Shown here one piece after another: positions 33,550 through 43,656 of a stretch of 64,000 nt of DNA; within the stretch, counting starts at the first letter, position 1; every line of letters starts with the position of its first letter. A program made the translations under genes and the position numbers. A model generated the notes under the pieces. The model searched no databases, was not told where the DNA came from, and worked only from the letters and a program-made list of their open reading frames with translations. Source of the DNA: Methylobacterium sp. J-030 (GTDB lineage Bacteria; Pseudomonadota; Alphaproteobacteria; Rhizobiales; Beijerinckiaceae); assembly GCF_022829545.1 (NCBI RefSeq), contig NZ_JAKSYM010000249.1, positions 55,639-119,638 on the forward strand. Direction: 5' to 3'.

Positions 33550-33633
33550 ATGCGCTATCGGGTATTCGCGCGGTGGTTGCTAACCGCCATCGTGCTCGCC
33601 GGGGTGGCGTGGATCACCGTCCACCTGCGCTGA
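33550..33633 (+). CDS. Possible 27-residue single-pass membrane peptide
   Basis: A short frame, MRYRVFARWLLTAIVLAGVAW plus ITVHLR, starts 3 nt after the Nudix stop. It has a positively charged N-terminus and one hydrophobic helix, the shape of many bacterial small membrane proteins. The ribosome site would lie inside the Nudix 3' end (GCGTGAGA is weak). Expression is unproven. Confidence 0.3.
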   Translation: MRYRVFARWLLTAIVLAGVAWITVHLR

Positions 33634-33667
33634 TTGCCGGCGCGCCTGCGTTTCAGGGATCGAGACC

Positions 33668-35383
33668 ATGAGCGACGACGGACAGACCGGGCCGCACGGC
33701 CTGGACCGCGGACTGACCAATTACGGCGACCGCGACTTCGCCCGCTACCTGCGCCGGTCCTTCGCCCGCTCGATGGGCATCTCGCCGGGCCTGCTGGACA
33801 AGCCGGTCGTCGGCATCGCCATGACGCCCTCGGGCTTCAACAACTGCCACCGGGGCATGCCCGAGCTGGTCGAAGCGGTCTCCCGCGGCGTGCTGGCCGC
33901 CGGCGCCCTGCCACGGCCATTCCCGACCGTGTCGCTCGGCGAGGTTTTCCTCAACCCGACCAGCATGATGTACCGCAACCTGATGGCCATGGATACGGAG
34001 GAGATGATCCAGGCCCAGCCGATGGATGCCGTCGTGCTGATCGGCGGCTGCGACAAGACCGTGCCGGCCCAGCTCATGGGCGCGGCCTCGGCGGGGCTTC
34101 CCGCGATCCAGCTCGTGACCGGCCCGATGTCCACCGGCCGCCACCGGGGCCAGCGGCTCGGCGCCTGCACGGATTGCCGCGGCTTCTGGGCGAAGTACCG
34201 GGCCGGCACCGTCGACGCGGAGGAGATCGCCGAGGTCGAGGGGCGGCTCTCGGTCACCGCCGGCACCTGCGCGGTGATGGGCACGGCCTCCACCATGGCG
34301 TGCATCGCGGAAGCACTGGGCATGTCGCTGCCCGGTACGGCCGCGATCCCGGCGGTGCATTCCGACAGGCTGGTCGCCGCCGAGGAGACCGGCCGCGCGG
34401 CGGTCCGGCTGATCCAGTCGAGGATCGCGCCGTCGCAGGTCATTACCGAGAGGTCGGTAGAGAACGCCATCCGGGTGCTGATGGCGGTCTCGGGCTCAAC
34501 CAACGCCATCGTCCACCTGACGGCGATCGCGGGGCGGCTCGGGATCCGCATCCCCTATGCGCGCTTCAACCAGATCTCGGACGAGACGCCGGTGCTGGTC
34601 GATCTGAAGCCCGTGGGCGAGGGCTACATGGAGGATTTCCACGCGGCCGGCGGCATGGGCGCGCTGCTGCGCGAGCTGCGTCCGCTCCTCCACCTCGACA
34701 CCGTCGACGTGGAGGGCCGCACCCTGGCCGAGCGGCTCGACGAGCCGGCCGGCTGGGTCGACCGCGCGGTGATCCGCGCCTTCGACAACCCGGTCTCGCC
34801 GCTCGGCGGGCTGGTGGCGCTGACCGGCAACCTCGCGCCCGAAGGCGCGATCTTCAAGCGCGCGGCCGCGACCCCGGAGCTGTTCGAGTCCGAGGGGCGG
34901 GCGGTGGTGTTCACCGGCCTGGAGGACCTGAGCCGGCGGATCGACGATCCGGACCTCGATGTCGCGCCCGGCGACGTGCTGGTCCTTCAGAACGCCGGCC
35001 CGCACGCCGCCGGGATGCCGGAAGCGGGCTACCTGCCGATCCCCAAAAAGCTCGCCCGGGCGGGGGTGAAGGACATGGTCCGCATCTCCGACGCGCGGAT
35101 GTCCGGCACGGCCTTCGGCTCGATCGTACTGCACATCGCCCCCGAATCGGCGATCGGCGGGCCCCTGGCCGCGGTGCGCGACGGCGACCGGATCAAGCTC
35201 TCGATCCGGGACAAGCGGATCGACCTGCTGGTCGAGCCCGACGAGATCGCCCGCCGCCTGGCCGATCACCGGCCGCCGCCGGCCCCGGCCCGGGGCTACA
35301 AGGCCCTCTACCGCCGCACCGTCACGCAGGCGCCCGAGGGCTGCGACTTCGATTTCCTGATGGGGCAGGGGACCGGGAGCTGA
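33668..35383 (+). CDS. IlvD/Edd family dehydratase (sugar-acid type)
   Basis: 571 residues. The family's Fe-S ligands are seen in NNCHRG, GGCDKTVPAQLMGAAS and ACTDCRGFW; the C-terminal active-site motif DARMSGTAFGSIVLHIAPES is present. The GACTDCRGFWAKYRAG segment is closer to arabonate/xylonate/gluconate-type dehydratases than to dihydroxyacid dehydratase, so the likely substrate is an aldonic acid. It lies 64 bp before a thiolase on the same strand. Confidence 0.87.
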   Translation: MSDDGQTGPHGLDRGLTNYGDRDFARYLRRSFARSMGISPGLLDKPVVGIAMTPSGFNNCHRGMPELVEAVSRGVLAAGALPRPFPTVSLGEVFLNPTSMMYRNLMAMDTEEMIQAQPMDAVVLIGGCDKTVPAQLMGAASAGLPAIQLVTGPMSTGRHRGQRLGACTDCRGFWAKYRAGTVDAEEIAEVEGRLSVTAGTCAVMGTASTMACIAEALGMSLPGTAAIPAVHSDRLVAAEETGRAAVRLIQSRIAPSQVITERSVENAIRVLMAVSGSTNAIVHLTAIAGRLGIRIPYARFNQISDETPVLVDLKPVGEGYMEDFHAAGGMGALLRELRPLLHLDTVDVEGRTLAERLDEPAGWVDRAVIRAFDNPVSPLGGLVALTGNLAPEGAIFKRAAATPELFESEGRAVVFTGLEDLSRRIDDPDLDVAPGDVLVLQNAGPHAAGMPEAGYLPIPKKLARAGVKDMVRISDARMSGTAFGSIVLHIAPESAIGGPLAAVRDGDRIKLSIRDKRIDLLVEPDEIARRLADHRPPPAPARGYKALYRRTVTQAPEGCDFDFLMGQGTGS

Positions 35384-35447
35384 TCGCTCGGCTTGATCGC
35401 CGGCCACGCCGGGCCCATCGTCGGGCAAGGATTCGGGAGGTCACCGG

Positions 35448-36617
35448 ATGACGCGTGCCTGCATCGTGGGCTGGGCCCACACCCCCTTCGGCAAGCTGGA
35501 GGAACCGGATGTCGAGGGGCTGATCGCCCGGGTCTCCGGCGAGGCCCTGGCGCATGCCGGCGTCGAGGACGCGCGGGTCGACGGCATCTATGTGGGCTCG
35601 ATGAATACCGGCTTCTCGAAGCAGGGTTTCGAGGGATCGCTGGTGGCGGTGAATCGGCCGGGGCTCGCCCACGTGCCGGCGACCCATCTGGAGAATGCCT
35701 GCGCCACGGGCTCGGCGGCGCTCTACGCGGCCCTCGATTTCGTCGACAGCGGCCGGGGCTGCATCGCCCTGGTGATCGGCGCCGAGAAGATGACCGCCAA
35801 GACCGTGGCCGAGACCGGCGACATCCTGCTCGGCGCCTCCTACCGGAAAGAGGAGGCCGAGATCGAGGGCGGCTTCGCGGGGGTGTTCGGACGGATCGCG
35901 GCGGGCTACTTCCAGCGCTACGGCGATCGCAGCGAGGAGCTGGCCCGGATCGCCGCCAAGAACCACCGCAACGGCGTCGCCAACCCCTACGCGCAATTGC
36001 GAAAAGATCTGGGCTTCGACTTCTGCAACCGGGTTTCGGACAAGAACCCCTACGTGGCGGCGCCGCTCCGGCGGACCGATTGCTCGCTGATCTCCGATGG
36101 GGCGGCGGCCCTCGTGGTGGCGGATGCGGAGACCGCCGAGGGGCTGGAGCGGGCGATCGGTTTCCGAGCTCGGGCGCACGTCAACGACATCCTGCCGCTC
36201 TCTCGCCGGGACCCGACTGCGTTCCAGGGCGCCCGGATGGCGTGGGACAAGGCGCGGGCCGAGGCCGGGATCGGCAACGACGATCTGTCGTTCGTGGAGA
36301 CCCACGACTGCTTCACCATCGCCGAGCTGATCGAGTACGAGGCGATGGGCCTCGCCGCCCCGGGCGAGGGGTTTCGCGTGGTCCGCGAGGGGCTCGCCGA
36401 GAAGGGCGGGCGGCTGCCGATCAACCCGTCCGGCGGCCTGAAGGCAAAAGGGCATCCGGTCGGCGCCACCGGCGTGTCGATGCACGTGATGGCCTGCCTC
36501 CAGCTCATGGGCGAAGCCGGCGAGATGCAGGTGCCCCAGGCGGAACTCGCCGGGATCTTCAACATGGGCGGGGCCGCGGTGGCGAATTACGTGTCGATTT
36601 TGGAGCGGCGGCGCTGA
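35448..36617 (+). CDS. Thiolase / SCP2-type acetyl-CoA acetyltransferase
   Basis: 389 residues. The nucleophilic cysteine lies in ENACATGSAALYAAL near residue 86; the histidine motifs HDCFTIAELIEYE and NPSGGLKAKGHPVGATG are in place. The sequence type is that of SCP2-like thiolases, which can act in ketone, steroid or fatty-acid side-chain degradation, and some lack true thiolase activity. No other beta-oxidation gene adjoins, so the substrate is open. Confidence 0.87.
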   Translation: MTRACIVGWAHTPFGKLEEPDVEGLIARVSGEALAHAGVEDARVDGIYVGSMNTGFSKQGFEGSLVAVNRPGLAHVPATHLENACATGSAALYAALDFVDSGRGCIALVIGAEKMTAKTVAETGDILLGASYRKEEAEIEGGFAGVFGRIAAGYFQRYGDRSEELARIAAKNHRNGVANPYAQLRKDLGFDFCNRVSDKNPYVAAPLRRTDCSLISDGAAALVVADAETAEGLERAIGFRARAHVNDILPLSRRDPTAFQGARMAWDKARAEAGIGNDDLSFVETHDCFTIAELIEYEAMGLAAPGEGFRVVREGLAEKGGRLPINPSGGLKAKGHPVGATGVSMHVMACLQLMGEAGEMQVPQAELAGIFNMGGAAVANYVSILERRR

Positions 36618-36648
36618 GCGGGGGGCCATCCTTCGCGTGGACCCGTTT

Positions 36649-36677
36649 CTCCCTCCCCCCTCTGCGGGGGAGGGAGG
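36649..36677. repeat. GC-rich palindrome, half-copy of the dispersed repeat; possible bidirectional terminator
   Basis: CTCCCTCCCCC / GGGGGAGGGAG around a short centre forms a strong hairpin between the convergent thiolase and metY genes. The same CCCTCTGCGGGGGAGGG core occurs in the longer elements at 61770 and 63561. Confidence 0.6.
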
Positions 36678-36722
36678 AGTTTCGCGCGCCTCTACCTACA
36701 CTGAAAGCGCTGCAGGCACCCC

Positions 36723-38015
36723 TCAGCCCAACCGATCCAGCGCCTGCTTAAGATCCGCAATCAAATCCGCCGCGTTCTCCAGCCCGATCGACAGCCGCAC
36801 CGTCTCCGGCCCCACCAGCGCGGCGGCCTTCTCGTGCTCGGGCAACTGCCGGTGGGTGGTCGAGGACGGGTGGATCGCCAGCGACTTGATCTCGCCGATA
36901 TTCACGAGGTGCGAGATCAGCTCCAACCCGGCGATGAATTCGAGCGCCGCCGGCTCGCCGCCCTTGAGCGCGACGGTGAAGATCGAGCCCGGCCCGCCCG
37001 GCGTGTAGCGCCGCGCCAGGTCCTCCCCGGGCTGGCCGGGCAGCATCGGGTAGCTGACCCAATCCACCGCCGGATGCCCCTTCAGGAAGGCCGCCACGGT
37101 CCGCGCATTGGCGCAGTGCCGCTCCATGCGCAGCGGTAGGGTCTCGATTCCCATCAGCGTCAGGAACGCGTTCATCGGCGACAGGCCGGGGCCGAGGTCG
37201 CGCAGGCCGAAGAACCGGCAGGCCGCCGCGAACGGCGTCTCGGGAAACGCTTGGGTCAGCACCAGTCCGTCGTAGTCCGGCCAGGGCTCGGTGATCAGGT
37301 TGTAGCCGCCGGCCTTCTCCCAATCGAACGTGCCGGCATCGCAGATCACGCCGCCGATGGTCTGGCCGGAACCGCTCAAGAACTTCGAGGTCGAGTGCCA
37401 GACGATGTCGGCGCCGTGCTCGATCGGCCGGATCAGGGCCGGCGAGGCCAGGGTGTTGTCGACCACGAGCGGCAGGCCGTGGCGGCGGGCCACCGCGGCG
37501 ATGCCGTCGAGGTCCACGACCGAGGCGCAGGGATTGACGATCGACTCGCAGAAGATCGCCCGGCAGTCCGGAGTGATGGCTGCCTCGAAATCCTCCGGGG
37601 CCATGCCGCGGGCGAAGCGCGGCTTCAGGTCGTAGCGCCCGTCCAAGCGCCGCATCAGGCCGAGTGACCCGCCGAACAGGCGTGGGGACGCGACATAGGC
37701 GTCACCGCTCTTCAGCAGCGTCATCAAGATCAGCTGCATGGCCGATTGTCCGGAGGACACCGCCACGCCCGCCTTGGCGCCTTCCAGATCGGCGATCCGG
37801 CGCTCCAGCGCGGCGACCGTCGGGTTCGAGCCGCGGGAATACGAGAAGCCGGTGCGGCGGCCGGCGAAGATGTCGGCTGCTTGCTCGGTGGAATCGAACA
37901 CGAAGCCGTTCGTGAAGTAGATCGGCTGGACCCGCGCGCCCGTGGCGGGGTCGGGCGCGGCGCCCGCGTGAATGGCCCGCGTTGCGAAGCGGTGCTGTCG
38001 AGGCGTGTCGGTCAT
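36723..38015 (-). CDS. metY: O-acetylhomoserine aminocarboxypropyltransferase (sulfhydrylase)
   Basis: 430 residues from ATG 38015. The Cys/Met metabolism PLP fold is evident: ATRAIHAG start, PIYFTNGFVFDSTEQAADIFAG, YSRGSNPTVAALERRIADLEGA, PLVVDNTLASP, and the PLP lysine in HSTSKFLSGSGQTIGG. Length and motif variants fit MetY rather than cystathionine synthase. It makes homocysteine from O-acetylhomoserine and sulfide. A weaker N-terminal extension upstream of 38015 overlaps the divergent response regulator and is rejected. Confidence 0.93.
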   Translation of the reverse strand: MTDTPRQHRFATRAIHAGAAPDPATGARVQPIYFTNGFVFDSTEQAADIFAGRRTGFSYSRGSNPTVAALERRIADLEGAKAGVAVSSGQSAMQLILMTLLKSGDAYVASPRLFGGSLGLMRRLDGRYDLKPRFARGMAPEDFEAAITPDCRAIFCESIVNPCASVVDLDGIAAVARRHGLPLVVDNTLASPALIRPIEHGADIVWHSTSKFLSGSGQTIGGVICDAGTFDWEKAGGYNLITEPWPDYDGLVLTQAFPETPFAAACRFFGLRDLGPGLSPMNAFLTLMGIETLPLRMERHCANARTVAAFLKGHPAVDWVSYPMLPGQPGEDLARRYTPGGPGSIFTVALKGGEPAALEFIAGLELISHLVNIGEIKSLAIHPSSTTHRQLPEHEKAAALVGPETVRLSIGLENAADLIADLKQALDRLG

Positions 38016-38073
38016 GGCTCTCGGTCGGCGGTTCGGGACACGGATCCTCGGTGGGCCCGGTCGGACCGACGCG

Positions 38074-38460
38074 TCAAGCGGCGCGCTGAACGAAGGCGCG
38101 CAGTGTCCGGACCAGGGTCGTCGGCTCGTAGGGCTTCGGGATGAACCGGGCGCCCTCCGGCATGTCGTTCGGGCCGGGCGTACCCATGCCGGAGACGACG
38201 AGCACCGGGATCGACGGCCAGCGATGCGCCACCAGCCGGGCGAGGGCGAAGCCGTCCATCGAGCCCTGCGGCATGTCGACATCCGTCATCAGGACGCCGA
38301 CATCGTCGCGGTTCTCCAGCACCTTGAGGGCCTTGTCGGCGTGGCTCGCCTCCACGACGGTGAAACCCGCATCCGCCAGGGTGTCGGCGGCCTCCATCAG
38401 CAGGAGGCCATCATCCTCGACCAGGAGCACCACGGGTTGGTCGGACGGGCTTTCTGACAT
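38074..38460 (-). CDS. Single-domain response regulator
   Basis: 128 residues consisting only of a receiver domain: acidic pair in VEDDGLL, phospho-acceptor aspartate in LMTDVDMP near residue 60, serine in VVSGMG and lysine in FIPKPYEPTTLV. Such stand-alone receivers, common in Methylobacterium, receive phosphate from hybrid kinases or act as phosphate sinks. No kinase is adjacent. Confidence 0.9.
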   Translation of the reverse strand: MSESPSDQPVVLLVEDDGLLLMEAADTLADAGFTVVEASHADKALKVLENRDDVGVLMTDVDMPQGSMDGFALARLVAHRWPSIPVLVVSGMGTPGPNDMPEGARFIPKPYEPTTLVRTLRAFVQRAA

Positions 38461-38545
38461 CAGACCTGCAGAGGTGCGTCGTGGATTGCGATGTCCGCGC
38501 CGTATTCCCCGTGCCTCCCCCCGTCAAGGCGCGAGGCCTATAGCC

Positions 38546-39202
38546 TCAGGCCGCCTCCTCGCGCTTGCCCAGGCGCTTGTCGAGGTAGGTGTCCACCGTT
38601 TGAGTCAGTTCGTCGACCTTGCCGTCGAAGAAGTGGTTGGCGCCCTCGACCATCTGGTGCTCGATGATGACGCCCTTCTGGGTCTTCACCTTCTCGATCA
38701 CCGGCATGACCTCCCGGGCCGGCGCGACCCGGTCCTCGGAGCCGTGCACGAACAGGCCGGAGGACGGGCAGGGGGCCAGGAAGGTGAAGTCGTAGCGGTT
38801 GGCCATGGCGGCGATCGAGATGAAGCCCTCGATCTCGGGCCGGCGCATCAGCAGCTGCATGCCGATCCACGAGCCGAACGACACGCCGGCGATCCAGCAG
38901 GACTTCGCCTCCGGGTTGACCGACTGCACCCAGTCGAGCGCCGCGGCGGCGTCCGACAACTCGCCCGAGCCATGATCGAACGCACCCTGGCTGCGGCCGA
39001 CCCCGCGGAAATTGAAGCGTAAGGCCGCGAAGCCGCGATTGGCGAACGTATAGAACAGGTTATACACGATCTGATTGTTCATCGTGCCCCCGAATTGCGG
39101 GTGCGGGTGCAGGATGATGGCGATCGGCGCGCCGCGCTTCTTGGGGGCCTGATAACGGCCTTCGAGGCGGCCGGCGGGGCCGGTGAAGATGACTTCGGGC
39201 AT
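38546..39202 (-). CDS. Alpha/beta hydrolase
   Basis: 218 residues from ATG 39202. It begins MPEVIFTGPAGRLEGRY, carries the HPHPQFGGTM loop, the RFNFRGVGRSQG strand, the nucleophile elbow GVSFGSW and late acid/histidine in HGSEDRVAP and GANHFFDG. This subfamily (COG2945-like) is widespread in alphaproteobacteria with unknown substrate. It is divergent from the suf operon and shares its iron-box control region. Confidence 0.86.
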   Translation of the reverse strand: MPEVIFTGPAGRLEGRYQAPKKRGAPIAIILHPHPQFGGTMNNQIVYNLFYTFANRGFAALRFNFRGVGRSQGAFDHGSGELSDAAAALDWVQSVNPEAKSCWIAGVSFGSWIGMQLLMRRPEIEGFISIAAMANRYDFTFLAPCPSSGLFVHGSEDRVAPAREVMPVIEKVKTQKGVIIEHQMVEGANHFFDGKVDELTQTVDTYLDKRLGKREEAA

Positions 39203-39261
39203 CGGTCGATACTCACTCTCGCGTTCGCCCGCCGCGCGCGTTGCGCCAAGCTCAAGCAGCC

Positions 39262-39289
39262 TTGACTCAATGCGGGAGCACCATAAAAG
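39262..39289 (+). promoter_or_regulatory. Candidate promoter of the suf operon
   Basis: TTGACT at 39262-39267 and TAAAAG at 39284-39289 with a 16-bp spacer predict a transcription start near 39296, inside the first iron box. That geometry fits repression by a bound regulator. It is inferred from spacing and consensus only. Confidence 0.45.
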
Positions 39290-39294
39290 CACTC

Positions 39295-39328
39295 TTAGAA
39301 CAGTTCTAGTCGATTAGAATCGTTCTAA
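39295..39328. promoter_or_regulatory. Tandem Irr-type iron control boxes
   Basis: Two palindromes, TTAGAA-N3-TTCTAG (39295-39309) and TTAGAA-N3-TTCTAA (39314-39328), have centres 19 bp apart. They match the iron control element bound by Irr in alphaproteobacteria. Irr often regulates Fe-S and haem genes in this group. The boxes lie 146 bp before the first suf operon gene and 93 bp from the divergent hydrolase. Confidence 0.7.
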
Positions 39329-39474
39329 AAAGGCCGCTCGATGCGTCGCACGGGCTGCCTGAGCCGATCCTGCCGGTCGGCGGGCCTCGATTGATCGGCG
39401 GCCCTTAGCACGTCGGACCGGTCGGAAGGCAAGGAATTGTGACGCGCGGCAGACAAGGATTGCACGGAACGCCG

Positions 39475-40644
39475 ATGAGCCGGGCCCGCGCCTATCTCGA
39501 TTACAACGCCACCGCCCCGGTCCGTCCGGCCGTCGCGGAGGCCGTCGCGCGCGCGCTGATGCTTCCCGGCAACCCGTCCTCGGTCCACACCGAGGGACGC
39601 GCCGCCCGGGCCGCGTTGGAGGCCGCCCGCGCCGAGGTTGCGGCCCTGGTGGGTGCACGGCCCGAGCAGGTGATCTTCACCAGCGGCGGGACCGAGGCGG
39701 CGAACGCGGTCCTGTCGGGGGACCTGCGCGGCCGTGGGCTGCCAGCCCCGACCCGGCTGATGCACACCGCGACCGAGCATCCCTGCGTCGCCGCGGGCCA
39801 CCGGTTCCCGGACGGAGCGGTTGACCGCCTGCCGGTCACGGACGATGGCGTCATCGACCTCGCCGCCCTGGAGAGCCGCCTCACCGCGCTGGCGGGCGAG
39901 ACCGTGCTGCTGTCGGTCCATGCCGCCAACAACGAGACCGGCGCGGTACAGCCGCTGGCCGCAATCGTCGCTCTGGCGCGGACGCATGGCCGCACCCTGG
40001 TCCACAGCGACGCCGTACAGGCGGTCGGGAAAATCCCGATCGCCATGGGGGCCCTCGGCCTCGACGCGCTGACCCTGTCGGGCCACAAGTTCGCGGCGCC
40101 GAAGGGCGTTGGCGCCCTGGTGCTGGCCGACGGCGTCAGCCTCGACAGCGCCTTCCTACGCGGCGGCGGTCAGGAGCGTCGGCAGCGCTGCGGCACCGAG
40201 TGCCTGCCGGCCATCGTCGGCATGGGCGCGGCGGCCCGCGCCGCCCGCGAGGCGCTCGAACCGGAGATGGCGCGGCTATCCACCCTGCGTGACCGGATCG
40301 AGGCCGGTGTGCGGGCGTTGGCGCCGGATGTCGTGGTGTTCGCCGCCGACGCCCCGCGCCTCCCCAACACCCTGCATGTCTCGGTCCCGGGGCTCGACGC
40401 CCCCGCGGCCGTGATCGCCCTCGATCTCGCCGGCGTGGCGTTGTCCTCCGGCTCGGCCTGCTCGTCGGGCAAGGCCGCGCGCTCGGCGACGCTTGCCGCG
40501 ATGGGGGTGGATGCGGATCTCGCCGGGGGGGCGCTGCGCGTCAGCCTCGGCTGGAACACGGTGGATGAGGATGTGGCATGCTTCCTCAGCGCCTTCGAAC
40601 GGGCCTTGCAGCCCCTATATAAGCGGCGAGGACAAGCGGCCTGA
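39475..40644 (+). CDS. Cysteine desulfurase, IscS/NifS class I
   Basis: 389 residues from ATG 39475 (MSRARAYLDYNATAPV is the usual start). A GTG at 39439 with AAGGA before it would add 12 residues. The PLP lysine lies in LSGHKFAAPKGVG and the catalytic cysteine loop is SSGSACSSGKAARS, the longer class I loop. It moves sulfur from cysteine for Fe-S assembly. It is the first gene of the suf operon, separate from the class II SufS further downstream, so the operon holds two desulfurases. Confidence 0.92.
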   Translation: MSRARAYLDYNATAPVRPAVAEAVARALMLPGNPSSVHTEGRAARAALEAARAEVAALVGARPEQVIFTSGGTEAANAVLSGDLRGRGLPAPTRLMHTATEHPCVAAGHRFPDGAVDRLPVTDDGVIDLAALESRLTALAGETVLLSVHAANNETGAVQPLAAIVALARTHGRTLVHSDAVQAVGKIPIAMGALGLDALTLSGHKFAAPKGVGALVLADGVSLDSAFLRGGGQERRQRCGTECLPAIVGMGAAARAAREALEPEMARLSTLRDRIEAGVRALAPDVVVFAADAPRLPNTLHVSVPGLDAPAAVIALDLAGVALSSGSACSSGKAARSATLAAMGVDADLAGGALRVSLGWNTVDEDVACFLSAFERALQPLYKRRGQAA

Positions 40645-40714
40645 ACGCCGCCGCCCCCGCCTTCCGACAGTCGCTTCCCGGCCCTTGACGCCGGAGATGC
40701 CCAGGAGACGCTGA

Positions 40715-42184
<1,470 letters not shown>

Positions 42185-42186
42185 CC

Positions 42187-42600
42187 ATGCTCGGCTTCTG
42201 GGAGGCCCTCGAAAGCGCGACGGCGGCCAATCCGGCTGCCTTCGACGCGAGTCGATCGGCGGCCGACCGCAAGGCGGTCGCCGACGCCGGGGCCTTTTAC
42301 GAAGAGATGATGCTGGATCGGGATCGGTTGTCCGGGCTGGGCGTCGAGGTCACGCGCCTCGACAGCACAGTCAGCTTCAGGCGGAACGGCTACGGCGTCG
42401 TCTCCGTGCATTTCGGCGCCGGCGATGCGGATGGGAACCGCGTTGTCAGCGCCGTAGCGGCGCATCTCAAGCTCGAACCGTCCTATGAGGATGTTCCGAG
42501 CGACCGCAGCGTTGGGCCGGTGGCCGGGCGCTGGCTCGGGCGGTCGATGGATCTGATCGCGAAGAACCCGGAGGTCTTCGCGCGCTTCGGACTGGTCTGA
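42187..42600 (+). CDS. Unknown protein inserted between sufB and sufC
   Basis: 137 residues starting 2 nt after the sufB stop. The sequence FDASRSAADRKAVADAGAFYEEMMLDRDRL and the C-terminal GPVAGRWLGRSMDLIAKNPEVFARFGLV look like a compact soluble domain; no family was recognised. Its stop overlaps the next gene (TGATG), so it is part of the operon. It could belong to the Fe-S machinery or be a passenger. Confidence 0.75.
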   Translation: MLGFWEALESATAANPAAFDASRSAADRKAVADAGAFYEEMMLDRDRLSGLGVEVTRLDSTVSFRRNGYGVVSVHFGAGDADGNRVVSAVAAHLKLEPSYEDVPSDRSVGPVAGRWLGRSMDLIAKNPEVFARFGLV

Positions 42601-42896
42601 TGCCGGTCCGGTTCGACACGCTGGAATTCGCGCAGCATCTGCGCGCTTCCGGCATCGCGCAGGACCACGCAGAGGGTCACGCCGCGGCCGTCCAGAAGAT
42701 CCTGCTGCTGGACGTCGCCTCTCGCGGCGATCTATCGCCGGATCTGGCCCAGCTTCGCGCCGAGCTGAAGGCTTTTGAAGAATCGCTGATCAATCGCGTG
42801 ACGAAACTCGTCGTCGCGATCTTGGTCGGAACCCTGAGTGCGGTCGGCCTGCTCGTCGCGCTCTTCGCCAATGTCGGCAAACTATTCGGACACTAG
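42600..42896 (+). CDS. DUF1640-like coiled-coil membrane protein
   Basis: 98 residues with [27 protein letters not shown] at the start, a coiled-coil stretch ([28 protein letters not shown]) and one C-terminal helix ([21 protein letters not shown]). This pattern is that of DUF1640/CCDC90-type proteins found in bacteria and mitochondria. It is coupled to the preceding gene and lies 4 bp before sufC. Role in Fe-S assembly is unknown. Confidence 0.75.
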   Translation: MPVRFDTLEFAQHLRASGIAQDHAEGHAAAVQKILLLDVASRGDLSPDLAQLRAELKAFEESLINRVTKLVVAILVGTLSAVGLLVALFANVGKLFGH

Positions 42897-42900
42897 ACCT

Positions 42901-43653
42901 ATGCTGGAAATCAAGAACCTCGTCGTGCAGATCGAGGACAACCGCATCCTCAACGGCCTCAACTTGACCGTGAAGGACGGCGAGGTCGCCGCCATCATGG
43001 GCCCGAACGGCTCGGGCAAGTCGACGCTGTCCTACGTCATCGCCGGCAAGGCGGATTACGAGGTGCTCGACGGTGAGATCCTCCTCGACGGCCATAATCT
43101 TCTGGAGATGGAGCCGGACGAGCGCGCCGCGGCCGGCGTGTTCCTGGCCTTCCAGTACCCGCTGGAGATCCCCGGCGTCGGAACGATGACGTTCCTCAAG
43201 GCCTGCCTGAACGCGCAGCGCAAGGCCCGCGGCGAGGGCGAGATCTCGACCCCCGACTTCATCCGCGCGGTCAACGCCGCCGCGGACCGGCTGGAGATCA
43301 ACAAGGACATGCTCAAGCGCGCCCTCAACGTCGGGTTCTCCGGCGGCGAGAAGAAGCGCATGGAGATCCTGCAGATGGCGCTGCTGCAGCCGAAGTTCTG
43401 CGTCCTCGACGAGACCGATTCCGGCCTCGACATCGATGCGCTGCGCATCGTCTCCGAGGGGGTGAACGCGCTGCGCGGCCAGGGCCGCTCGTTCCTGGTC
43501 ATCACCCACTACCAGCGGCTTCTGAACCACATCGTGCCGGACGTGGTGCACGTCATGTCGAAGGGGCTGATCGTGAAGACCGGCGGCAAGGAACTGGCCC
43601 TGGAGCTCGAAGCCTCTGGCTACGCCGAGTACCGCACCAACGAGGCCGCCTGA
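42901..43653 (+). CDS. sufC: Fe-S cluster assembly ATPase SufC
   Basis: 250 residues from ATG 42901. ABC ATPase with Walker [10 protein letters not shown], signature [19 protein letters not shown], Walker [16 protein letters not shown] and the SufC-specific [21 protein letters not shown] loop. It powers the SufB-SufD scaffold. Upstream in-frame residues overlap the DUF1640-like gene and are not used. Confidence 0.97.
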   Translation: MLEIKNLVVQIEDNRILNGLNLTVKDGEVAAIMGPNGSGKSTLSYVIAGKADYEVLDGEILLDGHNLLEMEPDERAAAGVFLAFQYPLEIPGVGTMTFLKACLNAQRKARGEGEISTPDFIRAVNAAADRLEINKDMLKRALNVGFSGGEKKRMEILQMALLQPKFCVLDETDSGLDIDALRIVSEGVNALRGQGRSFLVITHYQRLLNHIVPDVVHVMSKGLIVKTGGKELALELEASGYAEYRTNEAA

Positions 43654-43656
43654 GCC

